Part shown: positions 9,790 through 19,551 of the stretch, one piece after another
Numbering within the stretch: the first letter of the stretch is position 1
Layout of the letters: each line of letters starts with the position of its first letter
Source of the DNA: Hyphomicrobium methylovorum
GTDB taxonomy: Bacteria; Pseudomonadota; Alphaproteobacteria; Rhizobiales; Hyphomicrobiaceae
NCBI RefSeq assembly: GCF_013626205.1
Contig: NZ_QHJE01000001.1
Span: forward strand, 3,142,501 to 3,206,500
Reading direction: 5' to 3'
Length of the DNA stretch: 64,000 nucleotides
Made by a program: the position numbers and the translations under genes
Notes under the pieces: generated by a model
What the model saw: only the letters and a program-made list of their open reading frames with translations
What the model was told of the DNA's origin: nothing
Databases searched by the model: none

Positions 9790-11946
9790 ATGAGCAGCAT
9801 ACTACTGGGGATCATCGCCTGCGGGGCGCTGGCCATCCTCTACGCATTCATTACCTCGAACTTCGTGCTCAGTGCCGATCAAGGCAACGCACGCATGCAG
9901 GAAATTGCGGCTGCTGTCAGGGAGGGTGCTCAGGCGTACCTGAACCGTCAGTACCGTACTATTGCGATTGTCGGAGCTGTTATTTTTGTGGCGGCCTGGC
10001 TGCTGCTTGGACCCCTTCAGGCATTCGGATTTCTGATCGGCGCGGTTCTCTCGGGCCTCGCCGGATTCATCGGCATGAACGTGTCGGTGCGCGCTAACCT
10101 CAGAACGGCGCAGGCTGCAACGGTTTCGTTGGGCAAGGGCCTCGACATCGCGTTCAAGTCTGGCGCGATCACGGGCATGCTCGTCGCCGGTTTGGCACTG
10201 CTTGGTGTCGCCGGTTATTATGCGTTCCTGACGGACGGAATGGGCTTGGCGCCGGGCAGCCGCGATGTGGTTGACGCTCTGGTGTCGCTCGGCTTCGGCG
10301 CGTCGCTGATTTCGATCTTCGCCCGTCTCGGCGGCGGCATCTTCACGAAGGGTGCGGACGTCGGCGGCGATCTCGTCGGCAAAGTGGAAGCGGGCATTCC
10401 CGAAGACGATCCGCGCAACCCGGCGACGATTGCCGATAACGTTGGTGACAACGTCGGTGACTGCGCCGGTATGGCGGCCGACTTGTTCGAAACCTATGCC
10501 GTGACGGTCGTTGCAACGATGGTTCTCGCCGCGATCTTCTTCGCCGGTCAGCCGAGCCTCGCTGCGCTGATGCTCTATCCGCTCGCGATCTGCGCAGCGT
10601 GCATCATCACGTCGATTGTCGGCACGTACTTCGTGAAGCTCGGTACGAATGGCTCGATCATGGGCGCGCTTTATCGCGGCGTTATCGCGTCGGGTGTGCT
10701 GTCGGTGCTCGGCCTTTGGGTCGCGACCGAATACGTGCTCGGCGGGTTTGGTGAAGTCGGTACGGCGGCGGGGCAGGTGATTACGGGACAAAACCTGTTC
10801 ATCTGCGGGCTCATCGGCCTCGCGCTGACGGGCCTGATCGTCTGGATCACCGAATACTACACCGGCATCGGCTATCGTCCGGTGAGGTCGATCAGCCAGG
10901 CGTCGGTGACGGGTCATGGCACCAACGTGATCCAGGGGCTTGCGGTTTCTCTTGAAGCCTGCGCGTTGCCGACGATCGCGATCGTTGCGAGCATCATCGC
11001 GACGTATCAGCTTGGTGGTCTCTTCGGAACGGCGATCGCGACAACGACGATGCTCGGTCTTGCCGGTATGATCGTCGCTCTCGACGCGTTCGGTCCGGTG
11101 ACGGACAACGCGGGTGGCATTGCGGAAATGGCCGGACTGCCGAAGGAAGTTCGTCGCTCGACGGACGCGCTGGACGCTGTCGGCAACACCACGAAGGCTG
11201 TGACGAAGGGTTATGCGATCGGTTCTGCGGGCCTCGGCGCGCTCGTGCTGTTCGCGGCCTACAGCTACGACCTGCAGCACTTCATCTCGGAAGCGAATGC
11301 TCCGGGCGCGACGGGCTATCAGTTCTTCAAGGACGTACACATCAACTTCAGCCTTGAGAACCCATACGTCGTTGCGGGTCTTCTGCTCGGCGGTCTCATC
11401 CCCTTCCTGTTCGGCGGCCTCGCGATGACGGCGGTCGGACGTGCAGCCGGATCGATCGTTGAAGAGGTTCGCCGCCAATTCAAAGCAGACCCCGGCATCA
11501 TGAAGGGTACGTCGAAGCCCGACTACGCTCGTGCGGTCGACCTGCTTACGCGCGCCGCGATCAAGGAGATGATTGCGCCGTCGTTGCTGCCGGTGCTGTC
11601 GCCGATCGTACTGTTCGTCGTCATCAACGCGATTGCCGGTAAGGGCGCTGCGTTCTCGGCGGTGGGTGCGATGCTGCTCGGCGTGATCGTTACGGGTATC
11701 TTCGTTGCAATCTCGATGACCTCGGGCGGTGGCGCCTGGGACAACGGAAAGAAGAGCTTCGAAGATGGCTTTGTCGACAAAGACGGCGTCAAGCACGAGA
11801 AGGGCTCGGAAGCTCACAAGGCTTCGGTAACGGGCGATACCGTCGGCGATCCCTACAAGGATACCGCGGGTCCGGCTGTGAACCCGGCGATCAAGATCAC
11901 CAACATCGTTGCGCTGCTGCTGCTTGCCGTTCTGGCGCACTGGTAG
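9790..11946 (+). CDS. hppA: Membrane-bound proton-translocating pyrophosphatase, K+-independent type
   Basis: 718 residues, about 16 transmembrane segments, the usual size for H+-PPase. The catalytic pyrophosphate-Mg site is seen: [11 protein letters not shown] (around residue 195) followed by [19 protein letters not shown], and a second Asp-rich site near the C-terminus ([17 protein letters not shown]). The segment GNTTKA has Lys469 where K+-dependent enzymes have Ala, so this should be a K+-independent H+ pump. It hydrolyses cytosolic PPi to move H+ across the inner membrane. A good ribosome site (AAGGA) sits before the ATG, and a terminator follows. The 735-residue open frame on the opposite strand is a codon-bias shadow. 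Confidence 0.97.
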   Translation: MSSILLGIIACGALAILYAFITSNFVLSADQGNARMQEIAAAVREGAQAYLNRQYRTIAIVGAVIFVAAWLLLGPLQAFGFLIGAVLSGLAGFIGMNVSVRANLRTAQAATVSLGKGLDIAFKSGAITGMLVAGLALLGVAGYYAFLTDGMGLAPGSRDVVDALVSLGFGASLISIFARLGGGIFTKGADVGGDLVGKVEAGIPEDDPRNPATIADNVGDNVGDCAGMAADLFETYAVTVVATMVLAAIFFAGQPSLAALMLYPLAICAACIITSIVGTYFVKLGTNGSIMGALYRGVIASGVLSVLGLWVATEYVLGGFGEVGTAAGQVITGQNLFICGLIGLALTGLIVWITEYYTGIGYRPVRSISQASVTGHGTNVIQGLAVSLEACALPTIAIVASIIATYQLGGLFGTAIATTTMLGLAGMIVALDAFGPVTDNAGGIAEMAGLPKEVRRSTDALDAVGNTTKAVTKGYAIGSAGLGALVLFAAYSYDLQHFISEANAPGATGYQFFKDVHINFSLENPYVVAGLLLGGLIPFLFGGLAMTAVGRAAGSIVEEVRRQFKADPGIMKGTSKPDYARAVDLLTRAAIKEMIAPSLLPVLSPIVLFVVINAIAGKGAAFSAVGAMLLGVIVTGIFVAISMTSGGGAWDNGKKSFEDGFVDKDGVKHEKGSEAHKASVTGDTVGDPYKDTAGPAVNPAIKITNIVALLLLAVLAHW

Positions 11947-11968
11947 GCGTTCGATACTGACAAATGCG

Positions 11969-12003
11969 AAGGCCCCGGAGCGATCCGGGGCCTTTGTTTT
12001 TTT
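11969..12003 (+). terminator. Rho-independent terminator of hppA
   Basis: Perfect 10 bp stem AAGGCCCCGG / CCGGGGCCTT with a 6-base loop (AGCGAT), followed by TTTGTTTTTTT-like T-rich sequence, 22 bp after the hppA stop. Confidence 0.92.
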
Positions 12004-12051
12004 GCACATTCCGACGCTCGTCCGTCGAGGCGGGCTGAACGTGCGAAAGTT

Positions 12052-12303
12052 TTAGCCGGTGAGGTTCGGGTCTTCGCGATCGTGCGCGTGTCCGACGGCC
12101 TTTAGGATGTGAGAGTCGAGGCGGCCCGCGTCGAGGATCACCTTGTCCGAATGCACGTCCTTGACCGCCGAGCGGGGGACTTCGAACTCGCCGCCGTTTT
12201 CGACGTAGATGACAAGGGATGTGTTCGAGACTTCGCGAACTGCGCCGACGGCGTCGGCACCGTCAGCCAGAAAGACCATGAACCCGACTTCGATATTTTC
12301 CAT
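12052..12303 (-). CDS. Small conserved protein, possibly PRC-barrel-like
   Basis: 83 residues from the ATG at 12303, which has a GGGAAG ribosome site about 10 bp upstream; the open frame extends to 12411 without better support. The beta-rich order (MENIEVGFMVFL...AVGAVREV...TSLVIYVENGGEFEVPRSAVKDV) resembles small PRC-barrel/DUF2171 domains that begin a strand-turn-strand and end with a conserved VPxSAVxxV. The function is unknown. It sits between hppA (convergent) and bamE (same strand, 165 bp upstream). Confidence 0.6.
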   Translation of the reverse strand: MENIEVGFMVFLADGADAVGAVREVSNTSLVIYVENGGEFEVPRSAVKDVHSDKVILDAGRLDSHILKAVGHAHDREDPNLTG

Positions 12304-12468
12304 ATGCAGCGCTTCCCGGTTTTGATCCACCCGTAAGCCTAGCGCAGCAACATGAAGCGCATAACCCGATTGGGCAACCCAGGATTGCTTAACGCCGTCA
12401 TGCGGGATCAATGCCCGCGCGAAATCGCGCGGGATTATGCCCGATGTGGAGCTTAGGCAGGCTAAGCG

Positions 12469-12942
12469 TCAGGTGTTTCCGAAGAGCTGCTGCTTGCCGA
12501 GGTTGCGGAACAGCGATTTGACGATGCCTTCATCCTTGCCGCCCGGAGCCGGTGTGGTGCGGCTGATGAAATCAAACACCTTGCCGTCCTTCAGGCCGTA
12601 GTGCGCCACGTCTTGTACCGTGCCGCCCTGATTGAAATGGACGGCTACGACTTGGCGATCCTGCTCAGTTGGCAGGAAGAACGAGGACTGCGTGTCCGTG
12701 CTCGAGATGTAATAGAAGGCGCGCCCGTCGCCGACGATGGCCGTCGTCGCCGGGGTGCCAAGCGCACCGCGGACCTGATCCTGGCTCATGCCCGGCTGGA
12801 TCGCCTGAAGATCCGTCGCGCGGAACTGCTGGCCGTGTTTTGTGATCGTGCCTTCGCACGCCGGAAGAACCGCTACTGCGGCAAGCGCCAGCAAGCGGGA
12901 GATTACCGCGCGCCGCACTCGTACCTTGCCATGCTGTCGCAT
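12469..12942 (-). CDS. bamE: Outer membrane protein assembly factor BamE (SmpA/OmlA lipoprotein)
   Basis: 157 residues. A lipoprotein signal ends in the lipobox VLPAC (Cys29), so the mature protein is lipid-anchored to the outer membrane. The BamE fold region is clear: LQAIQPGMSQDQVRGALGTP is the hallmark helix-turn, followed by WYY-like FYYISSTDTQ and a beta strand with VVAVHFNQGGTVQDV. BamE is a lipoprotein of the BAM complex that inserts beta-barrel proteins. It is divergent from the cytochrome bc1 chaperone gene, as in other Hyphomicrobiales. Confidence 0.9.
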   Translation of the reverse strand: MRQHGKVRVRRAVISRLLALAAVAVLPACEGTITKHGQQFRATDLQAIQPGMSQDQVRGALGTPATTAIVGDGRAFYYISSTDTQSSFFLPTEQDRQVVAVHFNQGGTVQDVAHYGLKDGKVFDFISRTTPAPGGKDEGIVKSLFRNLGKQQLFGNT

Positions 12943-13098
12943 TCGGCCCTTCGCCTAACCAGAATCGCTTCGCCGTCCGATAGGGGTGTGTTTAGAATGT
13001 GCGGAAATTTCGGGCAACTGAGAGCCAGTGCCATATCCCCACACGATCCCCAGGCAATTCCCCCGGTCTTCCGGATGGATCAAAGGACCCACGAAAGC

Positions 13099-13647
13099 AT
13101 GTTGCAATGGTTCAGGCGTCGTGCCGAAACCACCCAGAGAGCAAGCGAGCTTTATGGCGCGGTCGTGGCCGCGGCGCGGCATCCGGCATTTTACGCTCGG
13201 ATGGGCGTTCCTGACACACCGGAAGGCCGCTTCGAAATTGTTGCTCTACATCTCTTTTTCGCCCTTGAAACTCTTCGGGCGGGCGGGGTGGTGGATCAAC
13301 GCCTGTCGCAGCGGCTGGTTGAAGGTTTTGTGACGGATATGGACGACTGCATGCGGGAAATGGGGGTCGGGGATCTTTCGGTTGGGAAGAAGGTTAAGCG
13401 GGCGGCCGCTGCCTTTTACGAGCGCGCCAAGGATTATCGCCGGGGTCTGAGTTTTGCCGGATGCCATGATCTGCGCGAGAGCTTGGTCCGGCATGTTTTT
13501 GGAGACAAACCGGAGGCTCCTGCTGATCCGGACGCGCTTGCCGCCTATGTTCGGAGTGCTTCCGTTGCGCTGGGTAACGAGGCGTTTGAAGCGTTTGCGG
13601 CGCGGGGAGGATTTGGCGATTTGCTGAGCGGGACGCGAGCATCGTGA
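13099..13647 (+). CDS. Ubiquinol-cytochrome c chaperone family protein
   Basis: 182 residues from the ATG at 13099; the open frame continues upstream to 12601, but that part is antisense to bamE. The conserved body of the CBP3/UQCC1-like family can be read: AELYGAVVAAARHPAFY near residue 15, GRFEIVALHLFFAL, then DDCMREMGVGDLSVGKKVKRAAAAFYER. Homologues help assemble the cytochrome bc1 complex. The stop overlaps the next gene by 4 bp (GTGA), so it is coupled to the DUF177 gene, a pairing standard in this order. Confidence 0.88.
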   Translation: MLQWFRRRAETTQRASELYGAVVAAARHPAFYARMGVPDTPEGRFEIVALHLFFALETLRAGGVVDQRLSQRLVEGFVTDMDDCMREMGVGDLSVGKKVKRAAAAFYERAKDYRRGLSFAGCHDLRESLVRHVFGDKPEAPADPDALAAYVRSASVALGNEAFEAFAARGGFGDLLSGTRAS

Positions 13648-14168
13648 CAGAGATTTTGGACTGGGCCTACAAGGCAACGGAAATTCCTGCGAGCTATCTC
13701 GACGGGGAACGCGAGGCGACGGATGCCGAGCGTGATGCTCTTGCTGCGGAGCTGGGGCTGCTCGTGCTTTCGCGATTGAGCTCCAAGTTTCGAATTAAAG
13801 CCGTTGCGGGTGGCGGATACAGGCTGGTCGGCACGATCTCGGCGGCTCTGGAACAGCCGTGCGTCGTTACGCTGGAGCCGGTCGCCTCTACGATTTCCGC
13901 GGCTTACGATGTGGAATTCCGGCCGGAGGTCGAGAAAGGTTCAGACGACGAAGACGGTGACGTCAGCGTGCTGTCCGGGCCGGATTTCGACGTCCTGGAG
14001 CGGGGCATCATTCCGGTCGGCCGGATCGTCTTTGAGACGCTATCGGGTTCGCTTGACCCTTACCCCCGGAAACGGGATGCCGAGTTCAAATGGAGCGACC
14101 CGCAGGCGGCAGGCGAGGAAAAATTGAGCCCTTTCGCAGCTTTATCCAAGCTTAAGAGCAAAGATTGA
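13644..14168 (+). CDS. DUF177 (YceD-like) protein
   Basis: 174 residues starting with GTG at 13644, which overlaps the stop of the chaperone gene. It has the features of DUF177: a central LEQPCVVTLEPV with the single conserved Cys, a downstream acidic stretch (EKGSDDEDGD), and a C-terminal IIPVGRIVFETLSGSLDPYPRK. YceD in E. coli and DUF177 proteins in plants act in 23S rRNA processing; here the function is inferred. In most bacteria the gene lies before rpmF and plsX; rpmF is missing here and plsX follows after 155 bp. Confidence 0.85.
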   Translation: MTEILDWAYKATEIPASYLDGEREATDAERDALAAELGLLVLSRLSSKFRIKAVAGGGYRLVGTISAALEQPCVVTLEPVASTISAAYDVEFRPEVEKGSDDEDGDVSVLSGPDFDVLERGIIPVGRIVFETLSGSLDPYPRKRDAEFKWSDPQAAGEEKLSPFAALSKLKSKD

Positions 14169-14323
14169 GCGCCCGCTGCGGCAAGCGGTGCATGAGGCGC
14201 GATTTCGCCTTGTCGGTTGACCCCAAAAGATTATGTTCGCGGCGAATCCGGGGTTCTAAAGGGCTGTGATCGTTTTTCGTGCGCGTCGCGCCGGAGACTG
14301 GATCATGGGCATATTTGGCACGC

Positions 14324-15415
14324 ATGGCTGGCCCAAAAACGATTGCTATCGACGCTATGGGCGGCGACCACGGACCGGAAGTCCTGGTTCCGGGCGCCGC
14401 GCTGTCGCTTGAGCGCCAGCCCTCATTGAATTTCATTTTTTACGGCCAGCAGACGCGCATCGAAGCCGTTCTGAAAGATCATCCTGCGCTCGCTGCAAAA
14501 TCGCGGATTGTTCATACCGACCGCATCATCTCGATGGACGAGAAGCCAAGCCAGGCCCTGCGCCACGGCAAAGGCTCCAGCATGTGGATGCCGCTCGAGG
14601 CGGTCAAAGTCGGCGAAGCGGATGCGGCAGTCTCGGCTGGCAACACCGGCGCGCTGATGGCAATGGCGAAGTTGATCCTGCGTCCGATTGCGGGCATCGA
14701 ACGTCCGGCCATCGCGGCGCTGTGGCCGACGATCTCTGCGGAATGCATCGTTCTCGATGTTGGCGCCAATATCGGTGCAACAGCTTCGCAACTGAGCGAC
14801 TTTTCTCTGATGGGCGCCGCGATGGCGCGTGCGGTCTTCCACGTCGAACGCCCTTCGGTCGGTCTGCTGAATGTCGGCACGGAGGACATGAAGGGCAACG
14901 AGGACGTGAAGGCTGCGCATGCGCTGCTTAAATCGGCCGTTGCGCTGCCTCTCGACTACAAAGGTTTCGTCGAAGGCGATCAGATTGGTAAAGGCGCGGT
15001 CGACGTTGTCGTCGTTGAAGGGTTCGCGGGCAATATTGCGCTCAAGACCGCCGAAGGGACCGCCCGGCAGATCGGGGCCTACCTGCGCGCTGCGATGAAG
15101 AGTTCGATCATTAGCAAGGTTGGGGCATTTCTGGCGCAGGGCGGGTTTCGCGTTCTGCGGGAAAAGATGGACCCGCGGCGGGTTAACGGTGGCACTTTCC
15201 TCGGGCTTAACGGCATTGCGGTGAAGAGCCACGGAGGCACGGACGCCTTCGGATTTGCGAGCGCGGTCGATCTTGCTTACGAAATGGCTGACTCCGGTCT
15301 TATTGCGCGCCTGACGGCGGATATTAACGGCTTCCATCAACAGCTATCCGTGGCCAGTTCCCCCAGTTCGCCCTCGGAACAGCCCGCCGGTAGCGCAGAG
15401 CTTCGAAAGGTATAG
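14324..15415 (+). CDS. plsX: Phosphate acyltransferase PlsX
   Basis: 363 residues from the ATG at 14324, just before the conserved [18 protein letters not shown] at 14279 would add 15 residues, and neither site has a strong ribosome signal. PlsX converts acyl-ACP to acyl-phosphate for phospholipid synthesis by PlsY; it is a peripheral membrane enzyme. Other family segments are [22 protein letters not shown] and the near C-terminal GGTFLGLNG. It lies 2 bp before fabH, the usual arrangement. Confidence 0.96.
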   Translation: MAGPKTIAIDAMGGDHGPEVLVPGAALSLERQPSLNFIFYGQQTRIEAVLKDHPALAAKSRIVHTDRIISMDEKPSQALRHGKGSSMWMPLEAVKVGEADAAVSAGNTGALMAMAKLILRPIAGIERPAIAALWPTISAECIVLDVGANIGATASQLSDFSLMGAAMARAVFHVERPSVGLLNVGTEDMKGNEDVKAAHALLKSAVALPLDYKGFVEGDQIGKGAVDVVVVEGFAGNIALKTAEGTARQIGAYLRAAMKSSIISKVGAFLAQGGFRVLREKMDPRRVNGGTFLGLNGIAVKSHGGTDAFGFASAVDLAYEMADSGLIARLTADINGFHQQLSVASSPSSPSEQPAGSAELRKV

Positions 15416-15417
15416 GC

Positions 15418-16398
15418 GTGGTCGCAGTTCTTCGCTCTGTTATTCGCGGTGTTGGAGCTGCTCTTCCGAAGAAGGTCGTTACGAACGACGACCTGTCGAA
15501 GATCGTCGATACGACCGATGAGTGGATCCGTGAACGCTCGGGCATTGTCAGCCGGCATATTGCGGACGAGCACGAGACGACATCATTTCTCGGAGCCGCA
15601 GCCGCCAAGAAGGCGCTGATACGCGCTGGCATCGATCCGATCGATATCGACTTGATCGTTTGCGCTACGGCGACCCCAGACCGGACTTTTCCCGCAACAG
15701 CGGTGCGCATCCAGTCGATGCTTGGCGTCACGAAAGGCGCGGCGTTCGATGTGCAGGCTGTCTGCTCCGGTTTCGTTTATGCGATGACGGTCGCGGATAA
15801 TTTTCTGAAGACGGGACAATCGCGGCGCGCGCTCGTCATCGGTGCGGAAACGTTCTCGCGCATTCTCGATTGGTCGGATCGTTCGACATGCGTGTTGTTC
15901 GGTGATGGCGCTGGTGCGGTTGTGCTTGAAGCGCAGCCGCAGCACGGCACCCGCGAAGACCGGGGCATCATCTCCACGCTGTTGCGCTCGGACGGACGAT
16001 ACGAAGACCTGCTCTATGTCGATGGTGGTCCGGGTTCTACGAAGACGACAGGGCATCTGCGCATGAACGGGCGCGAGGTGTTTCGTCATGCCGTGCAGAA
16101 GATTTCAGGCGTGATCGAGGAAACGCTGGTTGCGACGGGCTACGCGGCCGATGAGATCGATCTCTACATTCCGCATCAGGCCAACAAGCGCATTCTGGAT
16201 GGCATTGCCAAGAAGCTTGGCGTTGAGCCCGAAAAGATCGTGATGACGCTGGAAAAGCATGGGAATACGTCGGCAGCGTCGATCCCGCTGGCGTTGAACG
16301 ATGCGTTCGAGGCTCACCGCGTCAAGGAAGGTTCGCTGATCCTGATGGAAGCCATGGGTGGCGGCTTTACCTGGGGCTCCGTGTTAGCGCGCTGGTAG
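15418..16398 (+). CDS. fabH: 3-oxoacyl-ACP synthase III (KAS III)
   Basis: 326 residues with a GTG start at 15418, 2 bp after plsX. The catalytic triad is Cys116 (AVCSGFVYA), His253 (IPHQANKRI) and Asn283 (GNTSAAS). It condenses acetyl-CoA with malonyl-ACP to start fatty acid synthesis. The C-terminal [13 protein letters not shown] is intact. It is co-transcribed with plsX. Confidence 0.97.
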   Translation: MVAVLRSVIRGVGAALPKKVVTNDDLSKIVDTTDEWIRERSGIVSRHIADEHETTSFLGAAAAKKALIRAGIDPIDIDLIVCATATPDRTFPATAVRIQSMLGVTKGAAFDVQAVCSGFVYAMTVADNFLKTGQSRRALVIGAETFSRILDWSDRSTCVLFGDGAGAVVLEAQPQHGTREDRGIISTLLRSDGRYEDLLYVDGGPGSTKTTGHLRMNGREVFRHAVQKISGVIEETLVATGYAADEIDLYIPHQANKRILDGIAKKLGVEPEKIVMTLEKHGNTSAASIPLALNDAFEAHRVKEGSLILMEAMGGGFTWGSVLARW

Positions 16399-16467
16399 CG
16401 CACGGCTGGAAAAGCCCGAATTTCTTCATTTGGCCAAACAATTAACATGCGCATTCAACGCTTTACG

Positions 16468-16496
16468 TTGACCCCGCGACGTACTGCCGCTAGCAT
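16468..16496 (+). promoter_or_regulatory. Predicted sigma-70-type promoter of ihfA
   Basis: TTGACC and TAGCAT are separated by 17 bp and lie 33 bp before the ihfA start, which has an excellent ribosome site (GGGAGGAAATT then ATG). The promoter would let ihfA be expressed apart from plsX-fabH. Confidence 0.55.
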
Positions 16497-16529
16497 TGTA
16501 GGTCGAATAGTCGTCGGCGGGAGGAAATT

Positions 16530-16835
16530 ATGACGGGCAAAACGTTGACGCGAGCGGATCTCGCGGAAGCCGTCGTCGTCAAAGTCGGTTTGCCGCGCAA
16601 CGAGAGCCAGGATCTCGTGGAGCGTGTGCTGGAAGAGATTTCGGGCAGCCTCGCGGGTGGTGATGCCGTCAAGCTGTCGTCATTTGGTTCGTTCGGAATC
16701 CGTCAGAAGGGCGAACGGATCGGGCGCAATCCGAAGACCGGTGAAGAGGTTCCGATCACGCCGCGGCGCGTGCTGGTGTTCCGTCCCTCGAACATCATGA
16801 AAGATCGCATCAACAAGGGTCACGTGAAGGACTAA
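16530..16835 (+). CDS. ihfA: Integration host factor alpha subunit
   Basis: 101 residues, standard length. The HU/IHF fold is complete: [15 protein letters not shown] start, [19 protein letters not shown], and the DNA-intercalating arm [17 protein letters not shown]. The pattern with the N-terminal TRADLAEAV and the arm ending in RRVLVFRPS is that of the alpha subunit. It bends DNA as a heterodimer with IhfB. The gene order fabH-ihfA-merR is conserved in Hyphomicrobiales. Confidence 0.95.
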   Translation: MTGKTLTRADLAEAVVVKVGLPRNESQDLVERVLEEISGSLAGGDAVKLSSFGSFGIRQKGERIGRNPKTGEEVPITPRRVLVFRPSNIMKDRINKGHVKD

Positions 16836-16922
16836 GGTCCTTTTAGCGGAAGGCGCCGGCGCAATCGCAGCCGGTGGCGTCTCCGTTGCGTGCAAGCTGC
16901 GATTTTCAGAGGGGGTCTGAAG

Positions 16923-17456
16923 TTGGGCAAATCGGCGGAAGCGTTTCGCACAATCGGTGAGGTTGCCGATGAGCTAGCGATCCCGAAGCACGTCCTGCGA
17001 TTTTGGGAAGGACGGTTTCCGCAAATTCGGCCGATGAAGCGTGGCGGCGGCCGCCGCTACTATCGTCCGGAAGATATGGAATTGCTCAGAGGCATTCGCG
17101 CGCTGCTGCACGCGGAGGGCTACACGATCCGCGGTGTGCAGAAGATTTTGCGCGAGCATGGGATCGATCAAGTCAAGGCTGCGGCCCATCGCGTTGCCGA
17201 GCAAGTCGCGAAAACCGGCGCGGAACCCGTGCGAAAGAAGCGCGGGCGCAAGCCGATCTCGCCCGTAAAGACGTTCACCGCTCCAACACCTGAACCGCTT
17301 CCTGTGACCGAAGTGGTCGCGCGTCCGGAACCGAAGATGGTCGTGCTCACGGCCATTCGCGAGCTTGAGATTGCACGCGCCATTCTGCTTGGTTTGCCGA
17401 TCACTGGGGCCAATCTGGCGGTTGAGGCCAAGAAGGTGCGTGCGGAGCAGCCGTGA
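16923..17456 (+). CDS. MerR-family transcriptional regulator
   Basis: 177 residues from a TTG at 16923, which follows a strong ribosome site (GAGGGGGT at 16909); a GTG at 16890 would lie upstream of that site. The winged-helix MerR domain covers about residues 8-80: [28 protein letters not shown], then [16 protein letters not shown] and the [10 protein letters not shown] helix. The C-terminal part has a basic KKRGRKP segment and no cysteine-rich effector site, unlike metal-sensing MerR proteins. The target is unknown. The position right after ihfA is conserved in the order. Confidence 0.88.
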   Translation: MGKSAEAFRTIGEVADELAIPKHVLRFWEGRFPQIRPMKRGGGRRYYRPEDMELLRGIRALLHAEGYTIRGVQKILREHGIDQVKAAAHRVAEQVAKTGAEPVRKKRGRKPISPVKTFTAPTPEPLPVTEVVARPEPKMVVLTAIRELEIARAILLGLPITGANLAVEAKKVRAEQP

Positions 17457-18214
17457 ACACTGCGCGCGGGCCTCGTGAGGTGGCTGGCGCAGCACTCAGC
17501 GCAGAGCCGATTGTAACGTTCGTCGATCTTGATGCTGCGCGGCCGCTACTCTTTGCAACAGAGGATGCGCTGCCGTGCCTGTCACCCGAAGATCGTGCTC
17601 GTGCCGAACGCAAGGGCGGTGACGTCGAGACCTTGATGCGTTGGCGCGCCGCTCGGATTGCGACGCGGATCGTGCTCGAACGTTACGCTGGACCGACGAT
17701 CCGCAGCGTCGATTTCATCTTGGCCGATGGCGGACGTCCGGAACTCCCGGCGGGCATGCCGGTCTTCAACGTCTCACATAGTGGGGGCGTGGCACTCATT
17801 GCCGTGGCGCAGAGCGGCGCCGTCGGAATCGACATCGAGGGTGCGCGAACTCTGTCGATGTCGCTGGAGCGGCGGCAGAGGCTCGTTACCGCAGCGGCTG
17901 CCATCGATGCGGCGTGCGATGCTCTCGATCCCGCGAGTGACGATGACGTGCTGCGCGCTTGGGTTCGTCTCGAAGCGGTTGCCAAGGCGCTGGGGAGCGG
18001 CATCGGCCGGATGCTGACGGCGCACGGCGTTATTGCCCAATCAACTGGCGTGCGAGGGATGGATGATCGCGTCGCCAGTTTGCGGGTTGGGGATTTATCG
18101 GTACCGGAGGGATACGTCGCGGCGATCGCGGCAACAGCGCTGCCCGAGCACGTTGACGTGCAGCGCTTTCCCGCAACAGCCGATGCGTTGTCGCAATACC
18201 TAGCCGACGTTTAG
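17453..18214 (+). CDS. 4'-phosphopantetheinyl transferase superfamily protein
   Basis: 253 residues with a GTG start that overlaps the merR stop (GTGA). Sfp-type motifs are present: FNVSHSGG at about 103-110, GIDIE at about 124 (Mg ligands) and the [16 protein letters not shown] block around 163 that matches the W-x-x-K-E-A-x-x-K signature, though with Leu in place of the usual Lys before Glu. It transfers phosphopantetheine from CoA to a carrier protein. Whether it acts on AcpP or on a secondary-metabolite carrier cannot be told; closeness to fabH/plsX is suggestive only. Confidence 0.82.
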   Translation: MNTARGPREVAGAALSAEPIVTFVDLDAARPLLFATEDALPCLSPEDRARAERKGGDVETLMRWRAARIATRIVLERYAGPTIRSVDFILADGGRPELPAGMPVFNVSHSGGVALIAVAQSGAVGIDIEGARTLSMSLERRQRLVTAAAAIDAACDALDPASDDDVLRAWVRLEAVAKALGSGIGRMLTAHGVIAQSTGVRGMDDRVASLRVGDLSVPEGYVAAIAATALPEHVDVQRFPATADALSQYLADV

Positions 18215-18240
18215 GTCAGCTAGGCGTCTTGGCTCACGGC

Positions 18241-19551
18241 TCAGGGCTGCTCGAACAAGAACATCTGTGAGCCAACCGGAGCGGCCTGCTGCTTGCGCTT
18301 GCGAGGCGTGCGCGGCTCGCGTTTCGGAATGTCCGCGCGGGCTTCCTTTACCCGCTTGCCTTCGACGGCGCTTCTATCGCTTTTGCGATTTTTCTCGCGC
18401 TCGGCAGCCGCATTCTCTGGCGAGAGTTCGGGGGCGTTCGCCGCGCTGTCTTTCACGGCGAGCAACAGGTTCGATTCCATCGGGCGCCAGCGATAGCCGA
18501 TGCCGAAATCGATCGGCGTTGCGCGGTCCTTCGAGAAGACGCGATTGAGCGCGGGCTGGTTTTGACCACGGAACAGCGGGATCGGTCCGACGTATCGTCC
18601 GAATGGCTGGAGACGCCATCCTTGCGCGAAATAGCGAATGGGAATGCCGGAGTCGTCTTCGAGGATCGACGAGCTGTTTGCGAGCAGGAACTCGCGGATC
18701 GTCGAGAATTTGTCTTCGTGCATCAGATACGACGCGCTCTTGATGAAGGCGTCGGCGCTGCCGAGCTTGCCAGCAAAAGCTAGGAAGCCGCTGGTTTTGA
18801 TGCCGTCGTTTGAAAGGTCGGTGCTGAAATAATAGAGCGTGCGCTTCTTGCCGGTGTTGTCAGAGAAAACGATCTTCACGCCCTTGGATTTGGCGTTGGC
18901 AATCTTCTCTTCAGCGGGATGAACGGCGCCCGTTTCATCAAGATCGATAAGCGAGACGTCGTATACGGTTTTGCCGGAACGGGCGAGGAAGGCCATCAAA
19001 ACAGGAACGGTTCCGTTCATGCGGGCTTTGCCGAAATCGATGCGCATCGATTTGGTGCGGAAGAAGCTGTAGCTCAGAACCGAGCTCAGCGACCCACGGA
19101 GTTCGCCGAGCGCGTTGGCCAGTTCCTTTTTCGAGAACTTGTTCAGGTTCGGGATTGCTCCCGGCGGTTCAAGCCCGGCCATTACGTACGTTTCAGCCGT
19201 TGGGAAGAACGCATCCGCATAGAGAAAGTCCGGCCCGCTGAAGGTGTAGAACAGCGTCGGCTTTGGATCGTTGAAATGCTTCGCGACGAGCGTGCGGATT
19301 TTCGAAAGCTGGCGCTTTTCGAGGCCATCCCATGTGCTGTCAAACACACGTGCGTGCAGCTTCCAGAAGCCTTCGTTCGTATAGGTCTTCAGCGATGATC
19401 CGTCTGACGGCGGCATGCCTGCAAGGAAGCGTGCGGTATCGTCGGCGCTCGCCGTTGCTGCGGCCGATGCCGGAGCGGTGTGCGCAGCGAGGGAAGAAGC
19501 GGCCGCAACGATCATTGCGGCAAGCATCGAGAAAATTCGCGTTCTAACCAT
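18241..19551 (-). CDS. Exported protein of unknown function
   Basis: 436 residues with a signal peptide (cleavage likely at ASA, about residue 30). The mature part has YTNEGFWKLHARVFDSTWDGLEKRQL and FNDPKPTLFYTFSGPDFLYADAFFP, which look like a conserved core of an uncharacterised bacterial family. The last 80 residues are a charged Lys/Arg/Glu-rich tail. It overlaps the upstream permease gene by 8 bp, so the two are probably co-transcribed. No catalytic motif is recognised. Confidence 0.65.
   Translation of the reverse strand: MVRTRIFSMLAAMIVAAASSLAAHTAPASAAATASADDTARFLAGMPPSDGSSLKTYTNEGFWKLHARVFDSTWDGLEKRQLSKIRTLVAKHFNDPKPTLFYTFSGPDFLYADAFFPTAETYVMAGLEPPGAIPNLNKFSKKELANALGELRGSLSSVLSYSFFRTKSMRIDFGKARMNGTVPVLMAFLARSGKTVYDVSLIDLDETGAVHPAEEKIANAKSKGVKIVFSDNTGKKRTLYYFSTDLSNDGIKTSGFLAFAGKLGSADAFIKSASYLMHEDKFSTIREFLLANSSSILEDDSGIPIRYFAQGWRLQPFGRYVGPIPLFRGQNQPALNRVFSKDRATPIDFGIGYRWRPMESNLLLAVKDSAANAPELSPENAAAEREKNRKSDRSAVEGKRVKEARADIPKREPRTPRKRKQQAAPVGSQMFLFEQP

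Noticed and set aside
9802-12009. 735-residue open frame opposite hppA
   Set aside because: It is exactly antisense to a confidently identified gene, is rich in Arg/Asp/His/Glu as expected from the third-position bias of the complement, and has no domain.
12601-13098. Upstream extension of the cytochrome bc1 chaperone gene
   Set aside because: The extension is antisense to bamE and the conserved family region begins after 13099.
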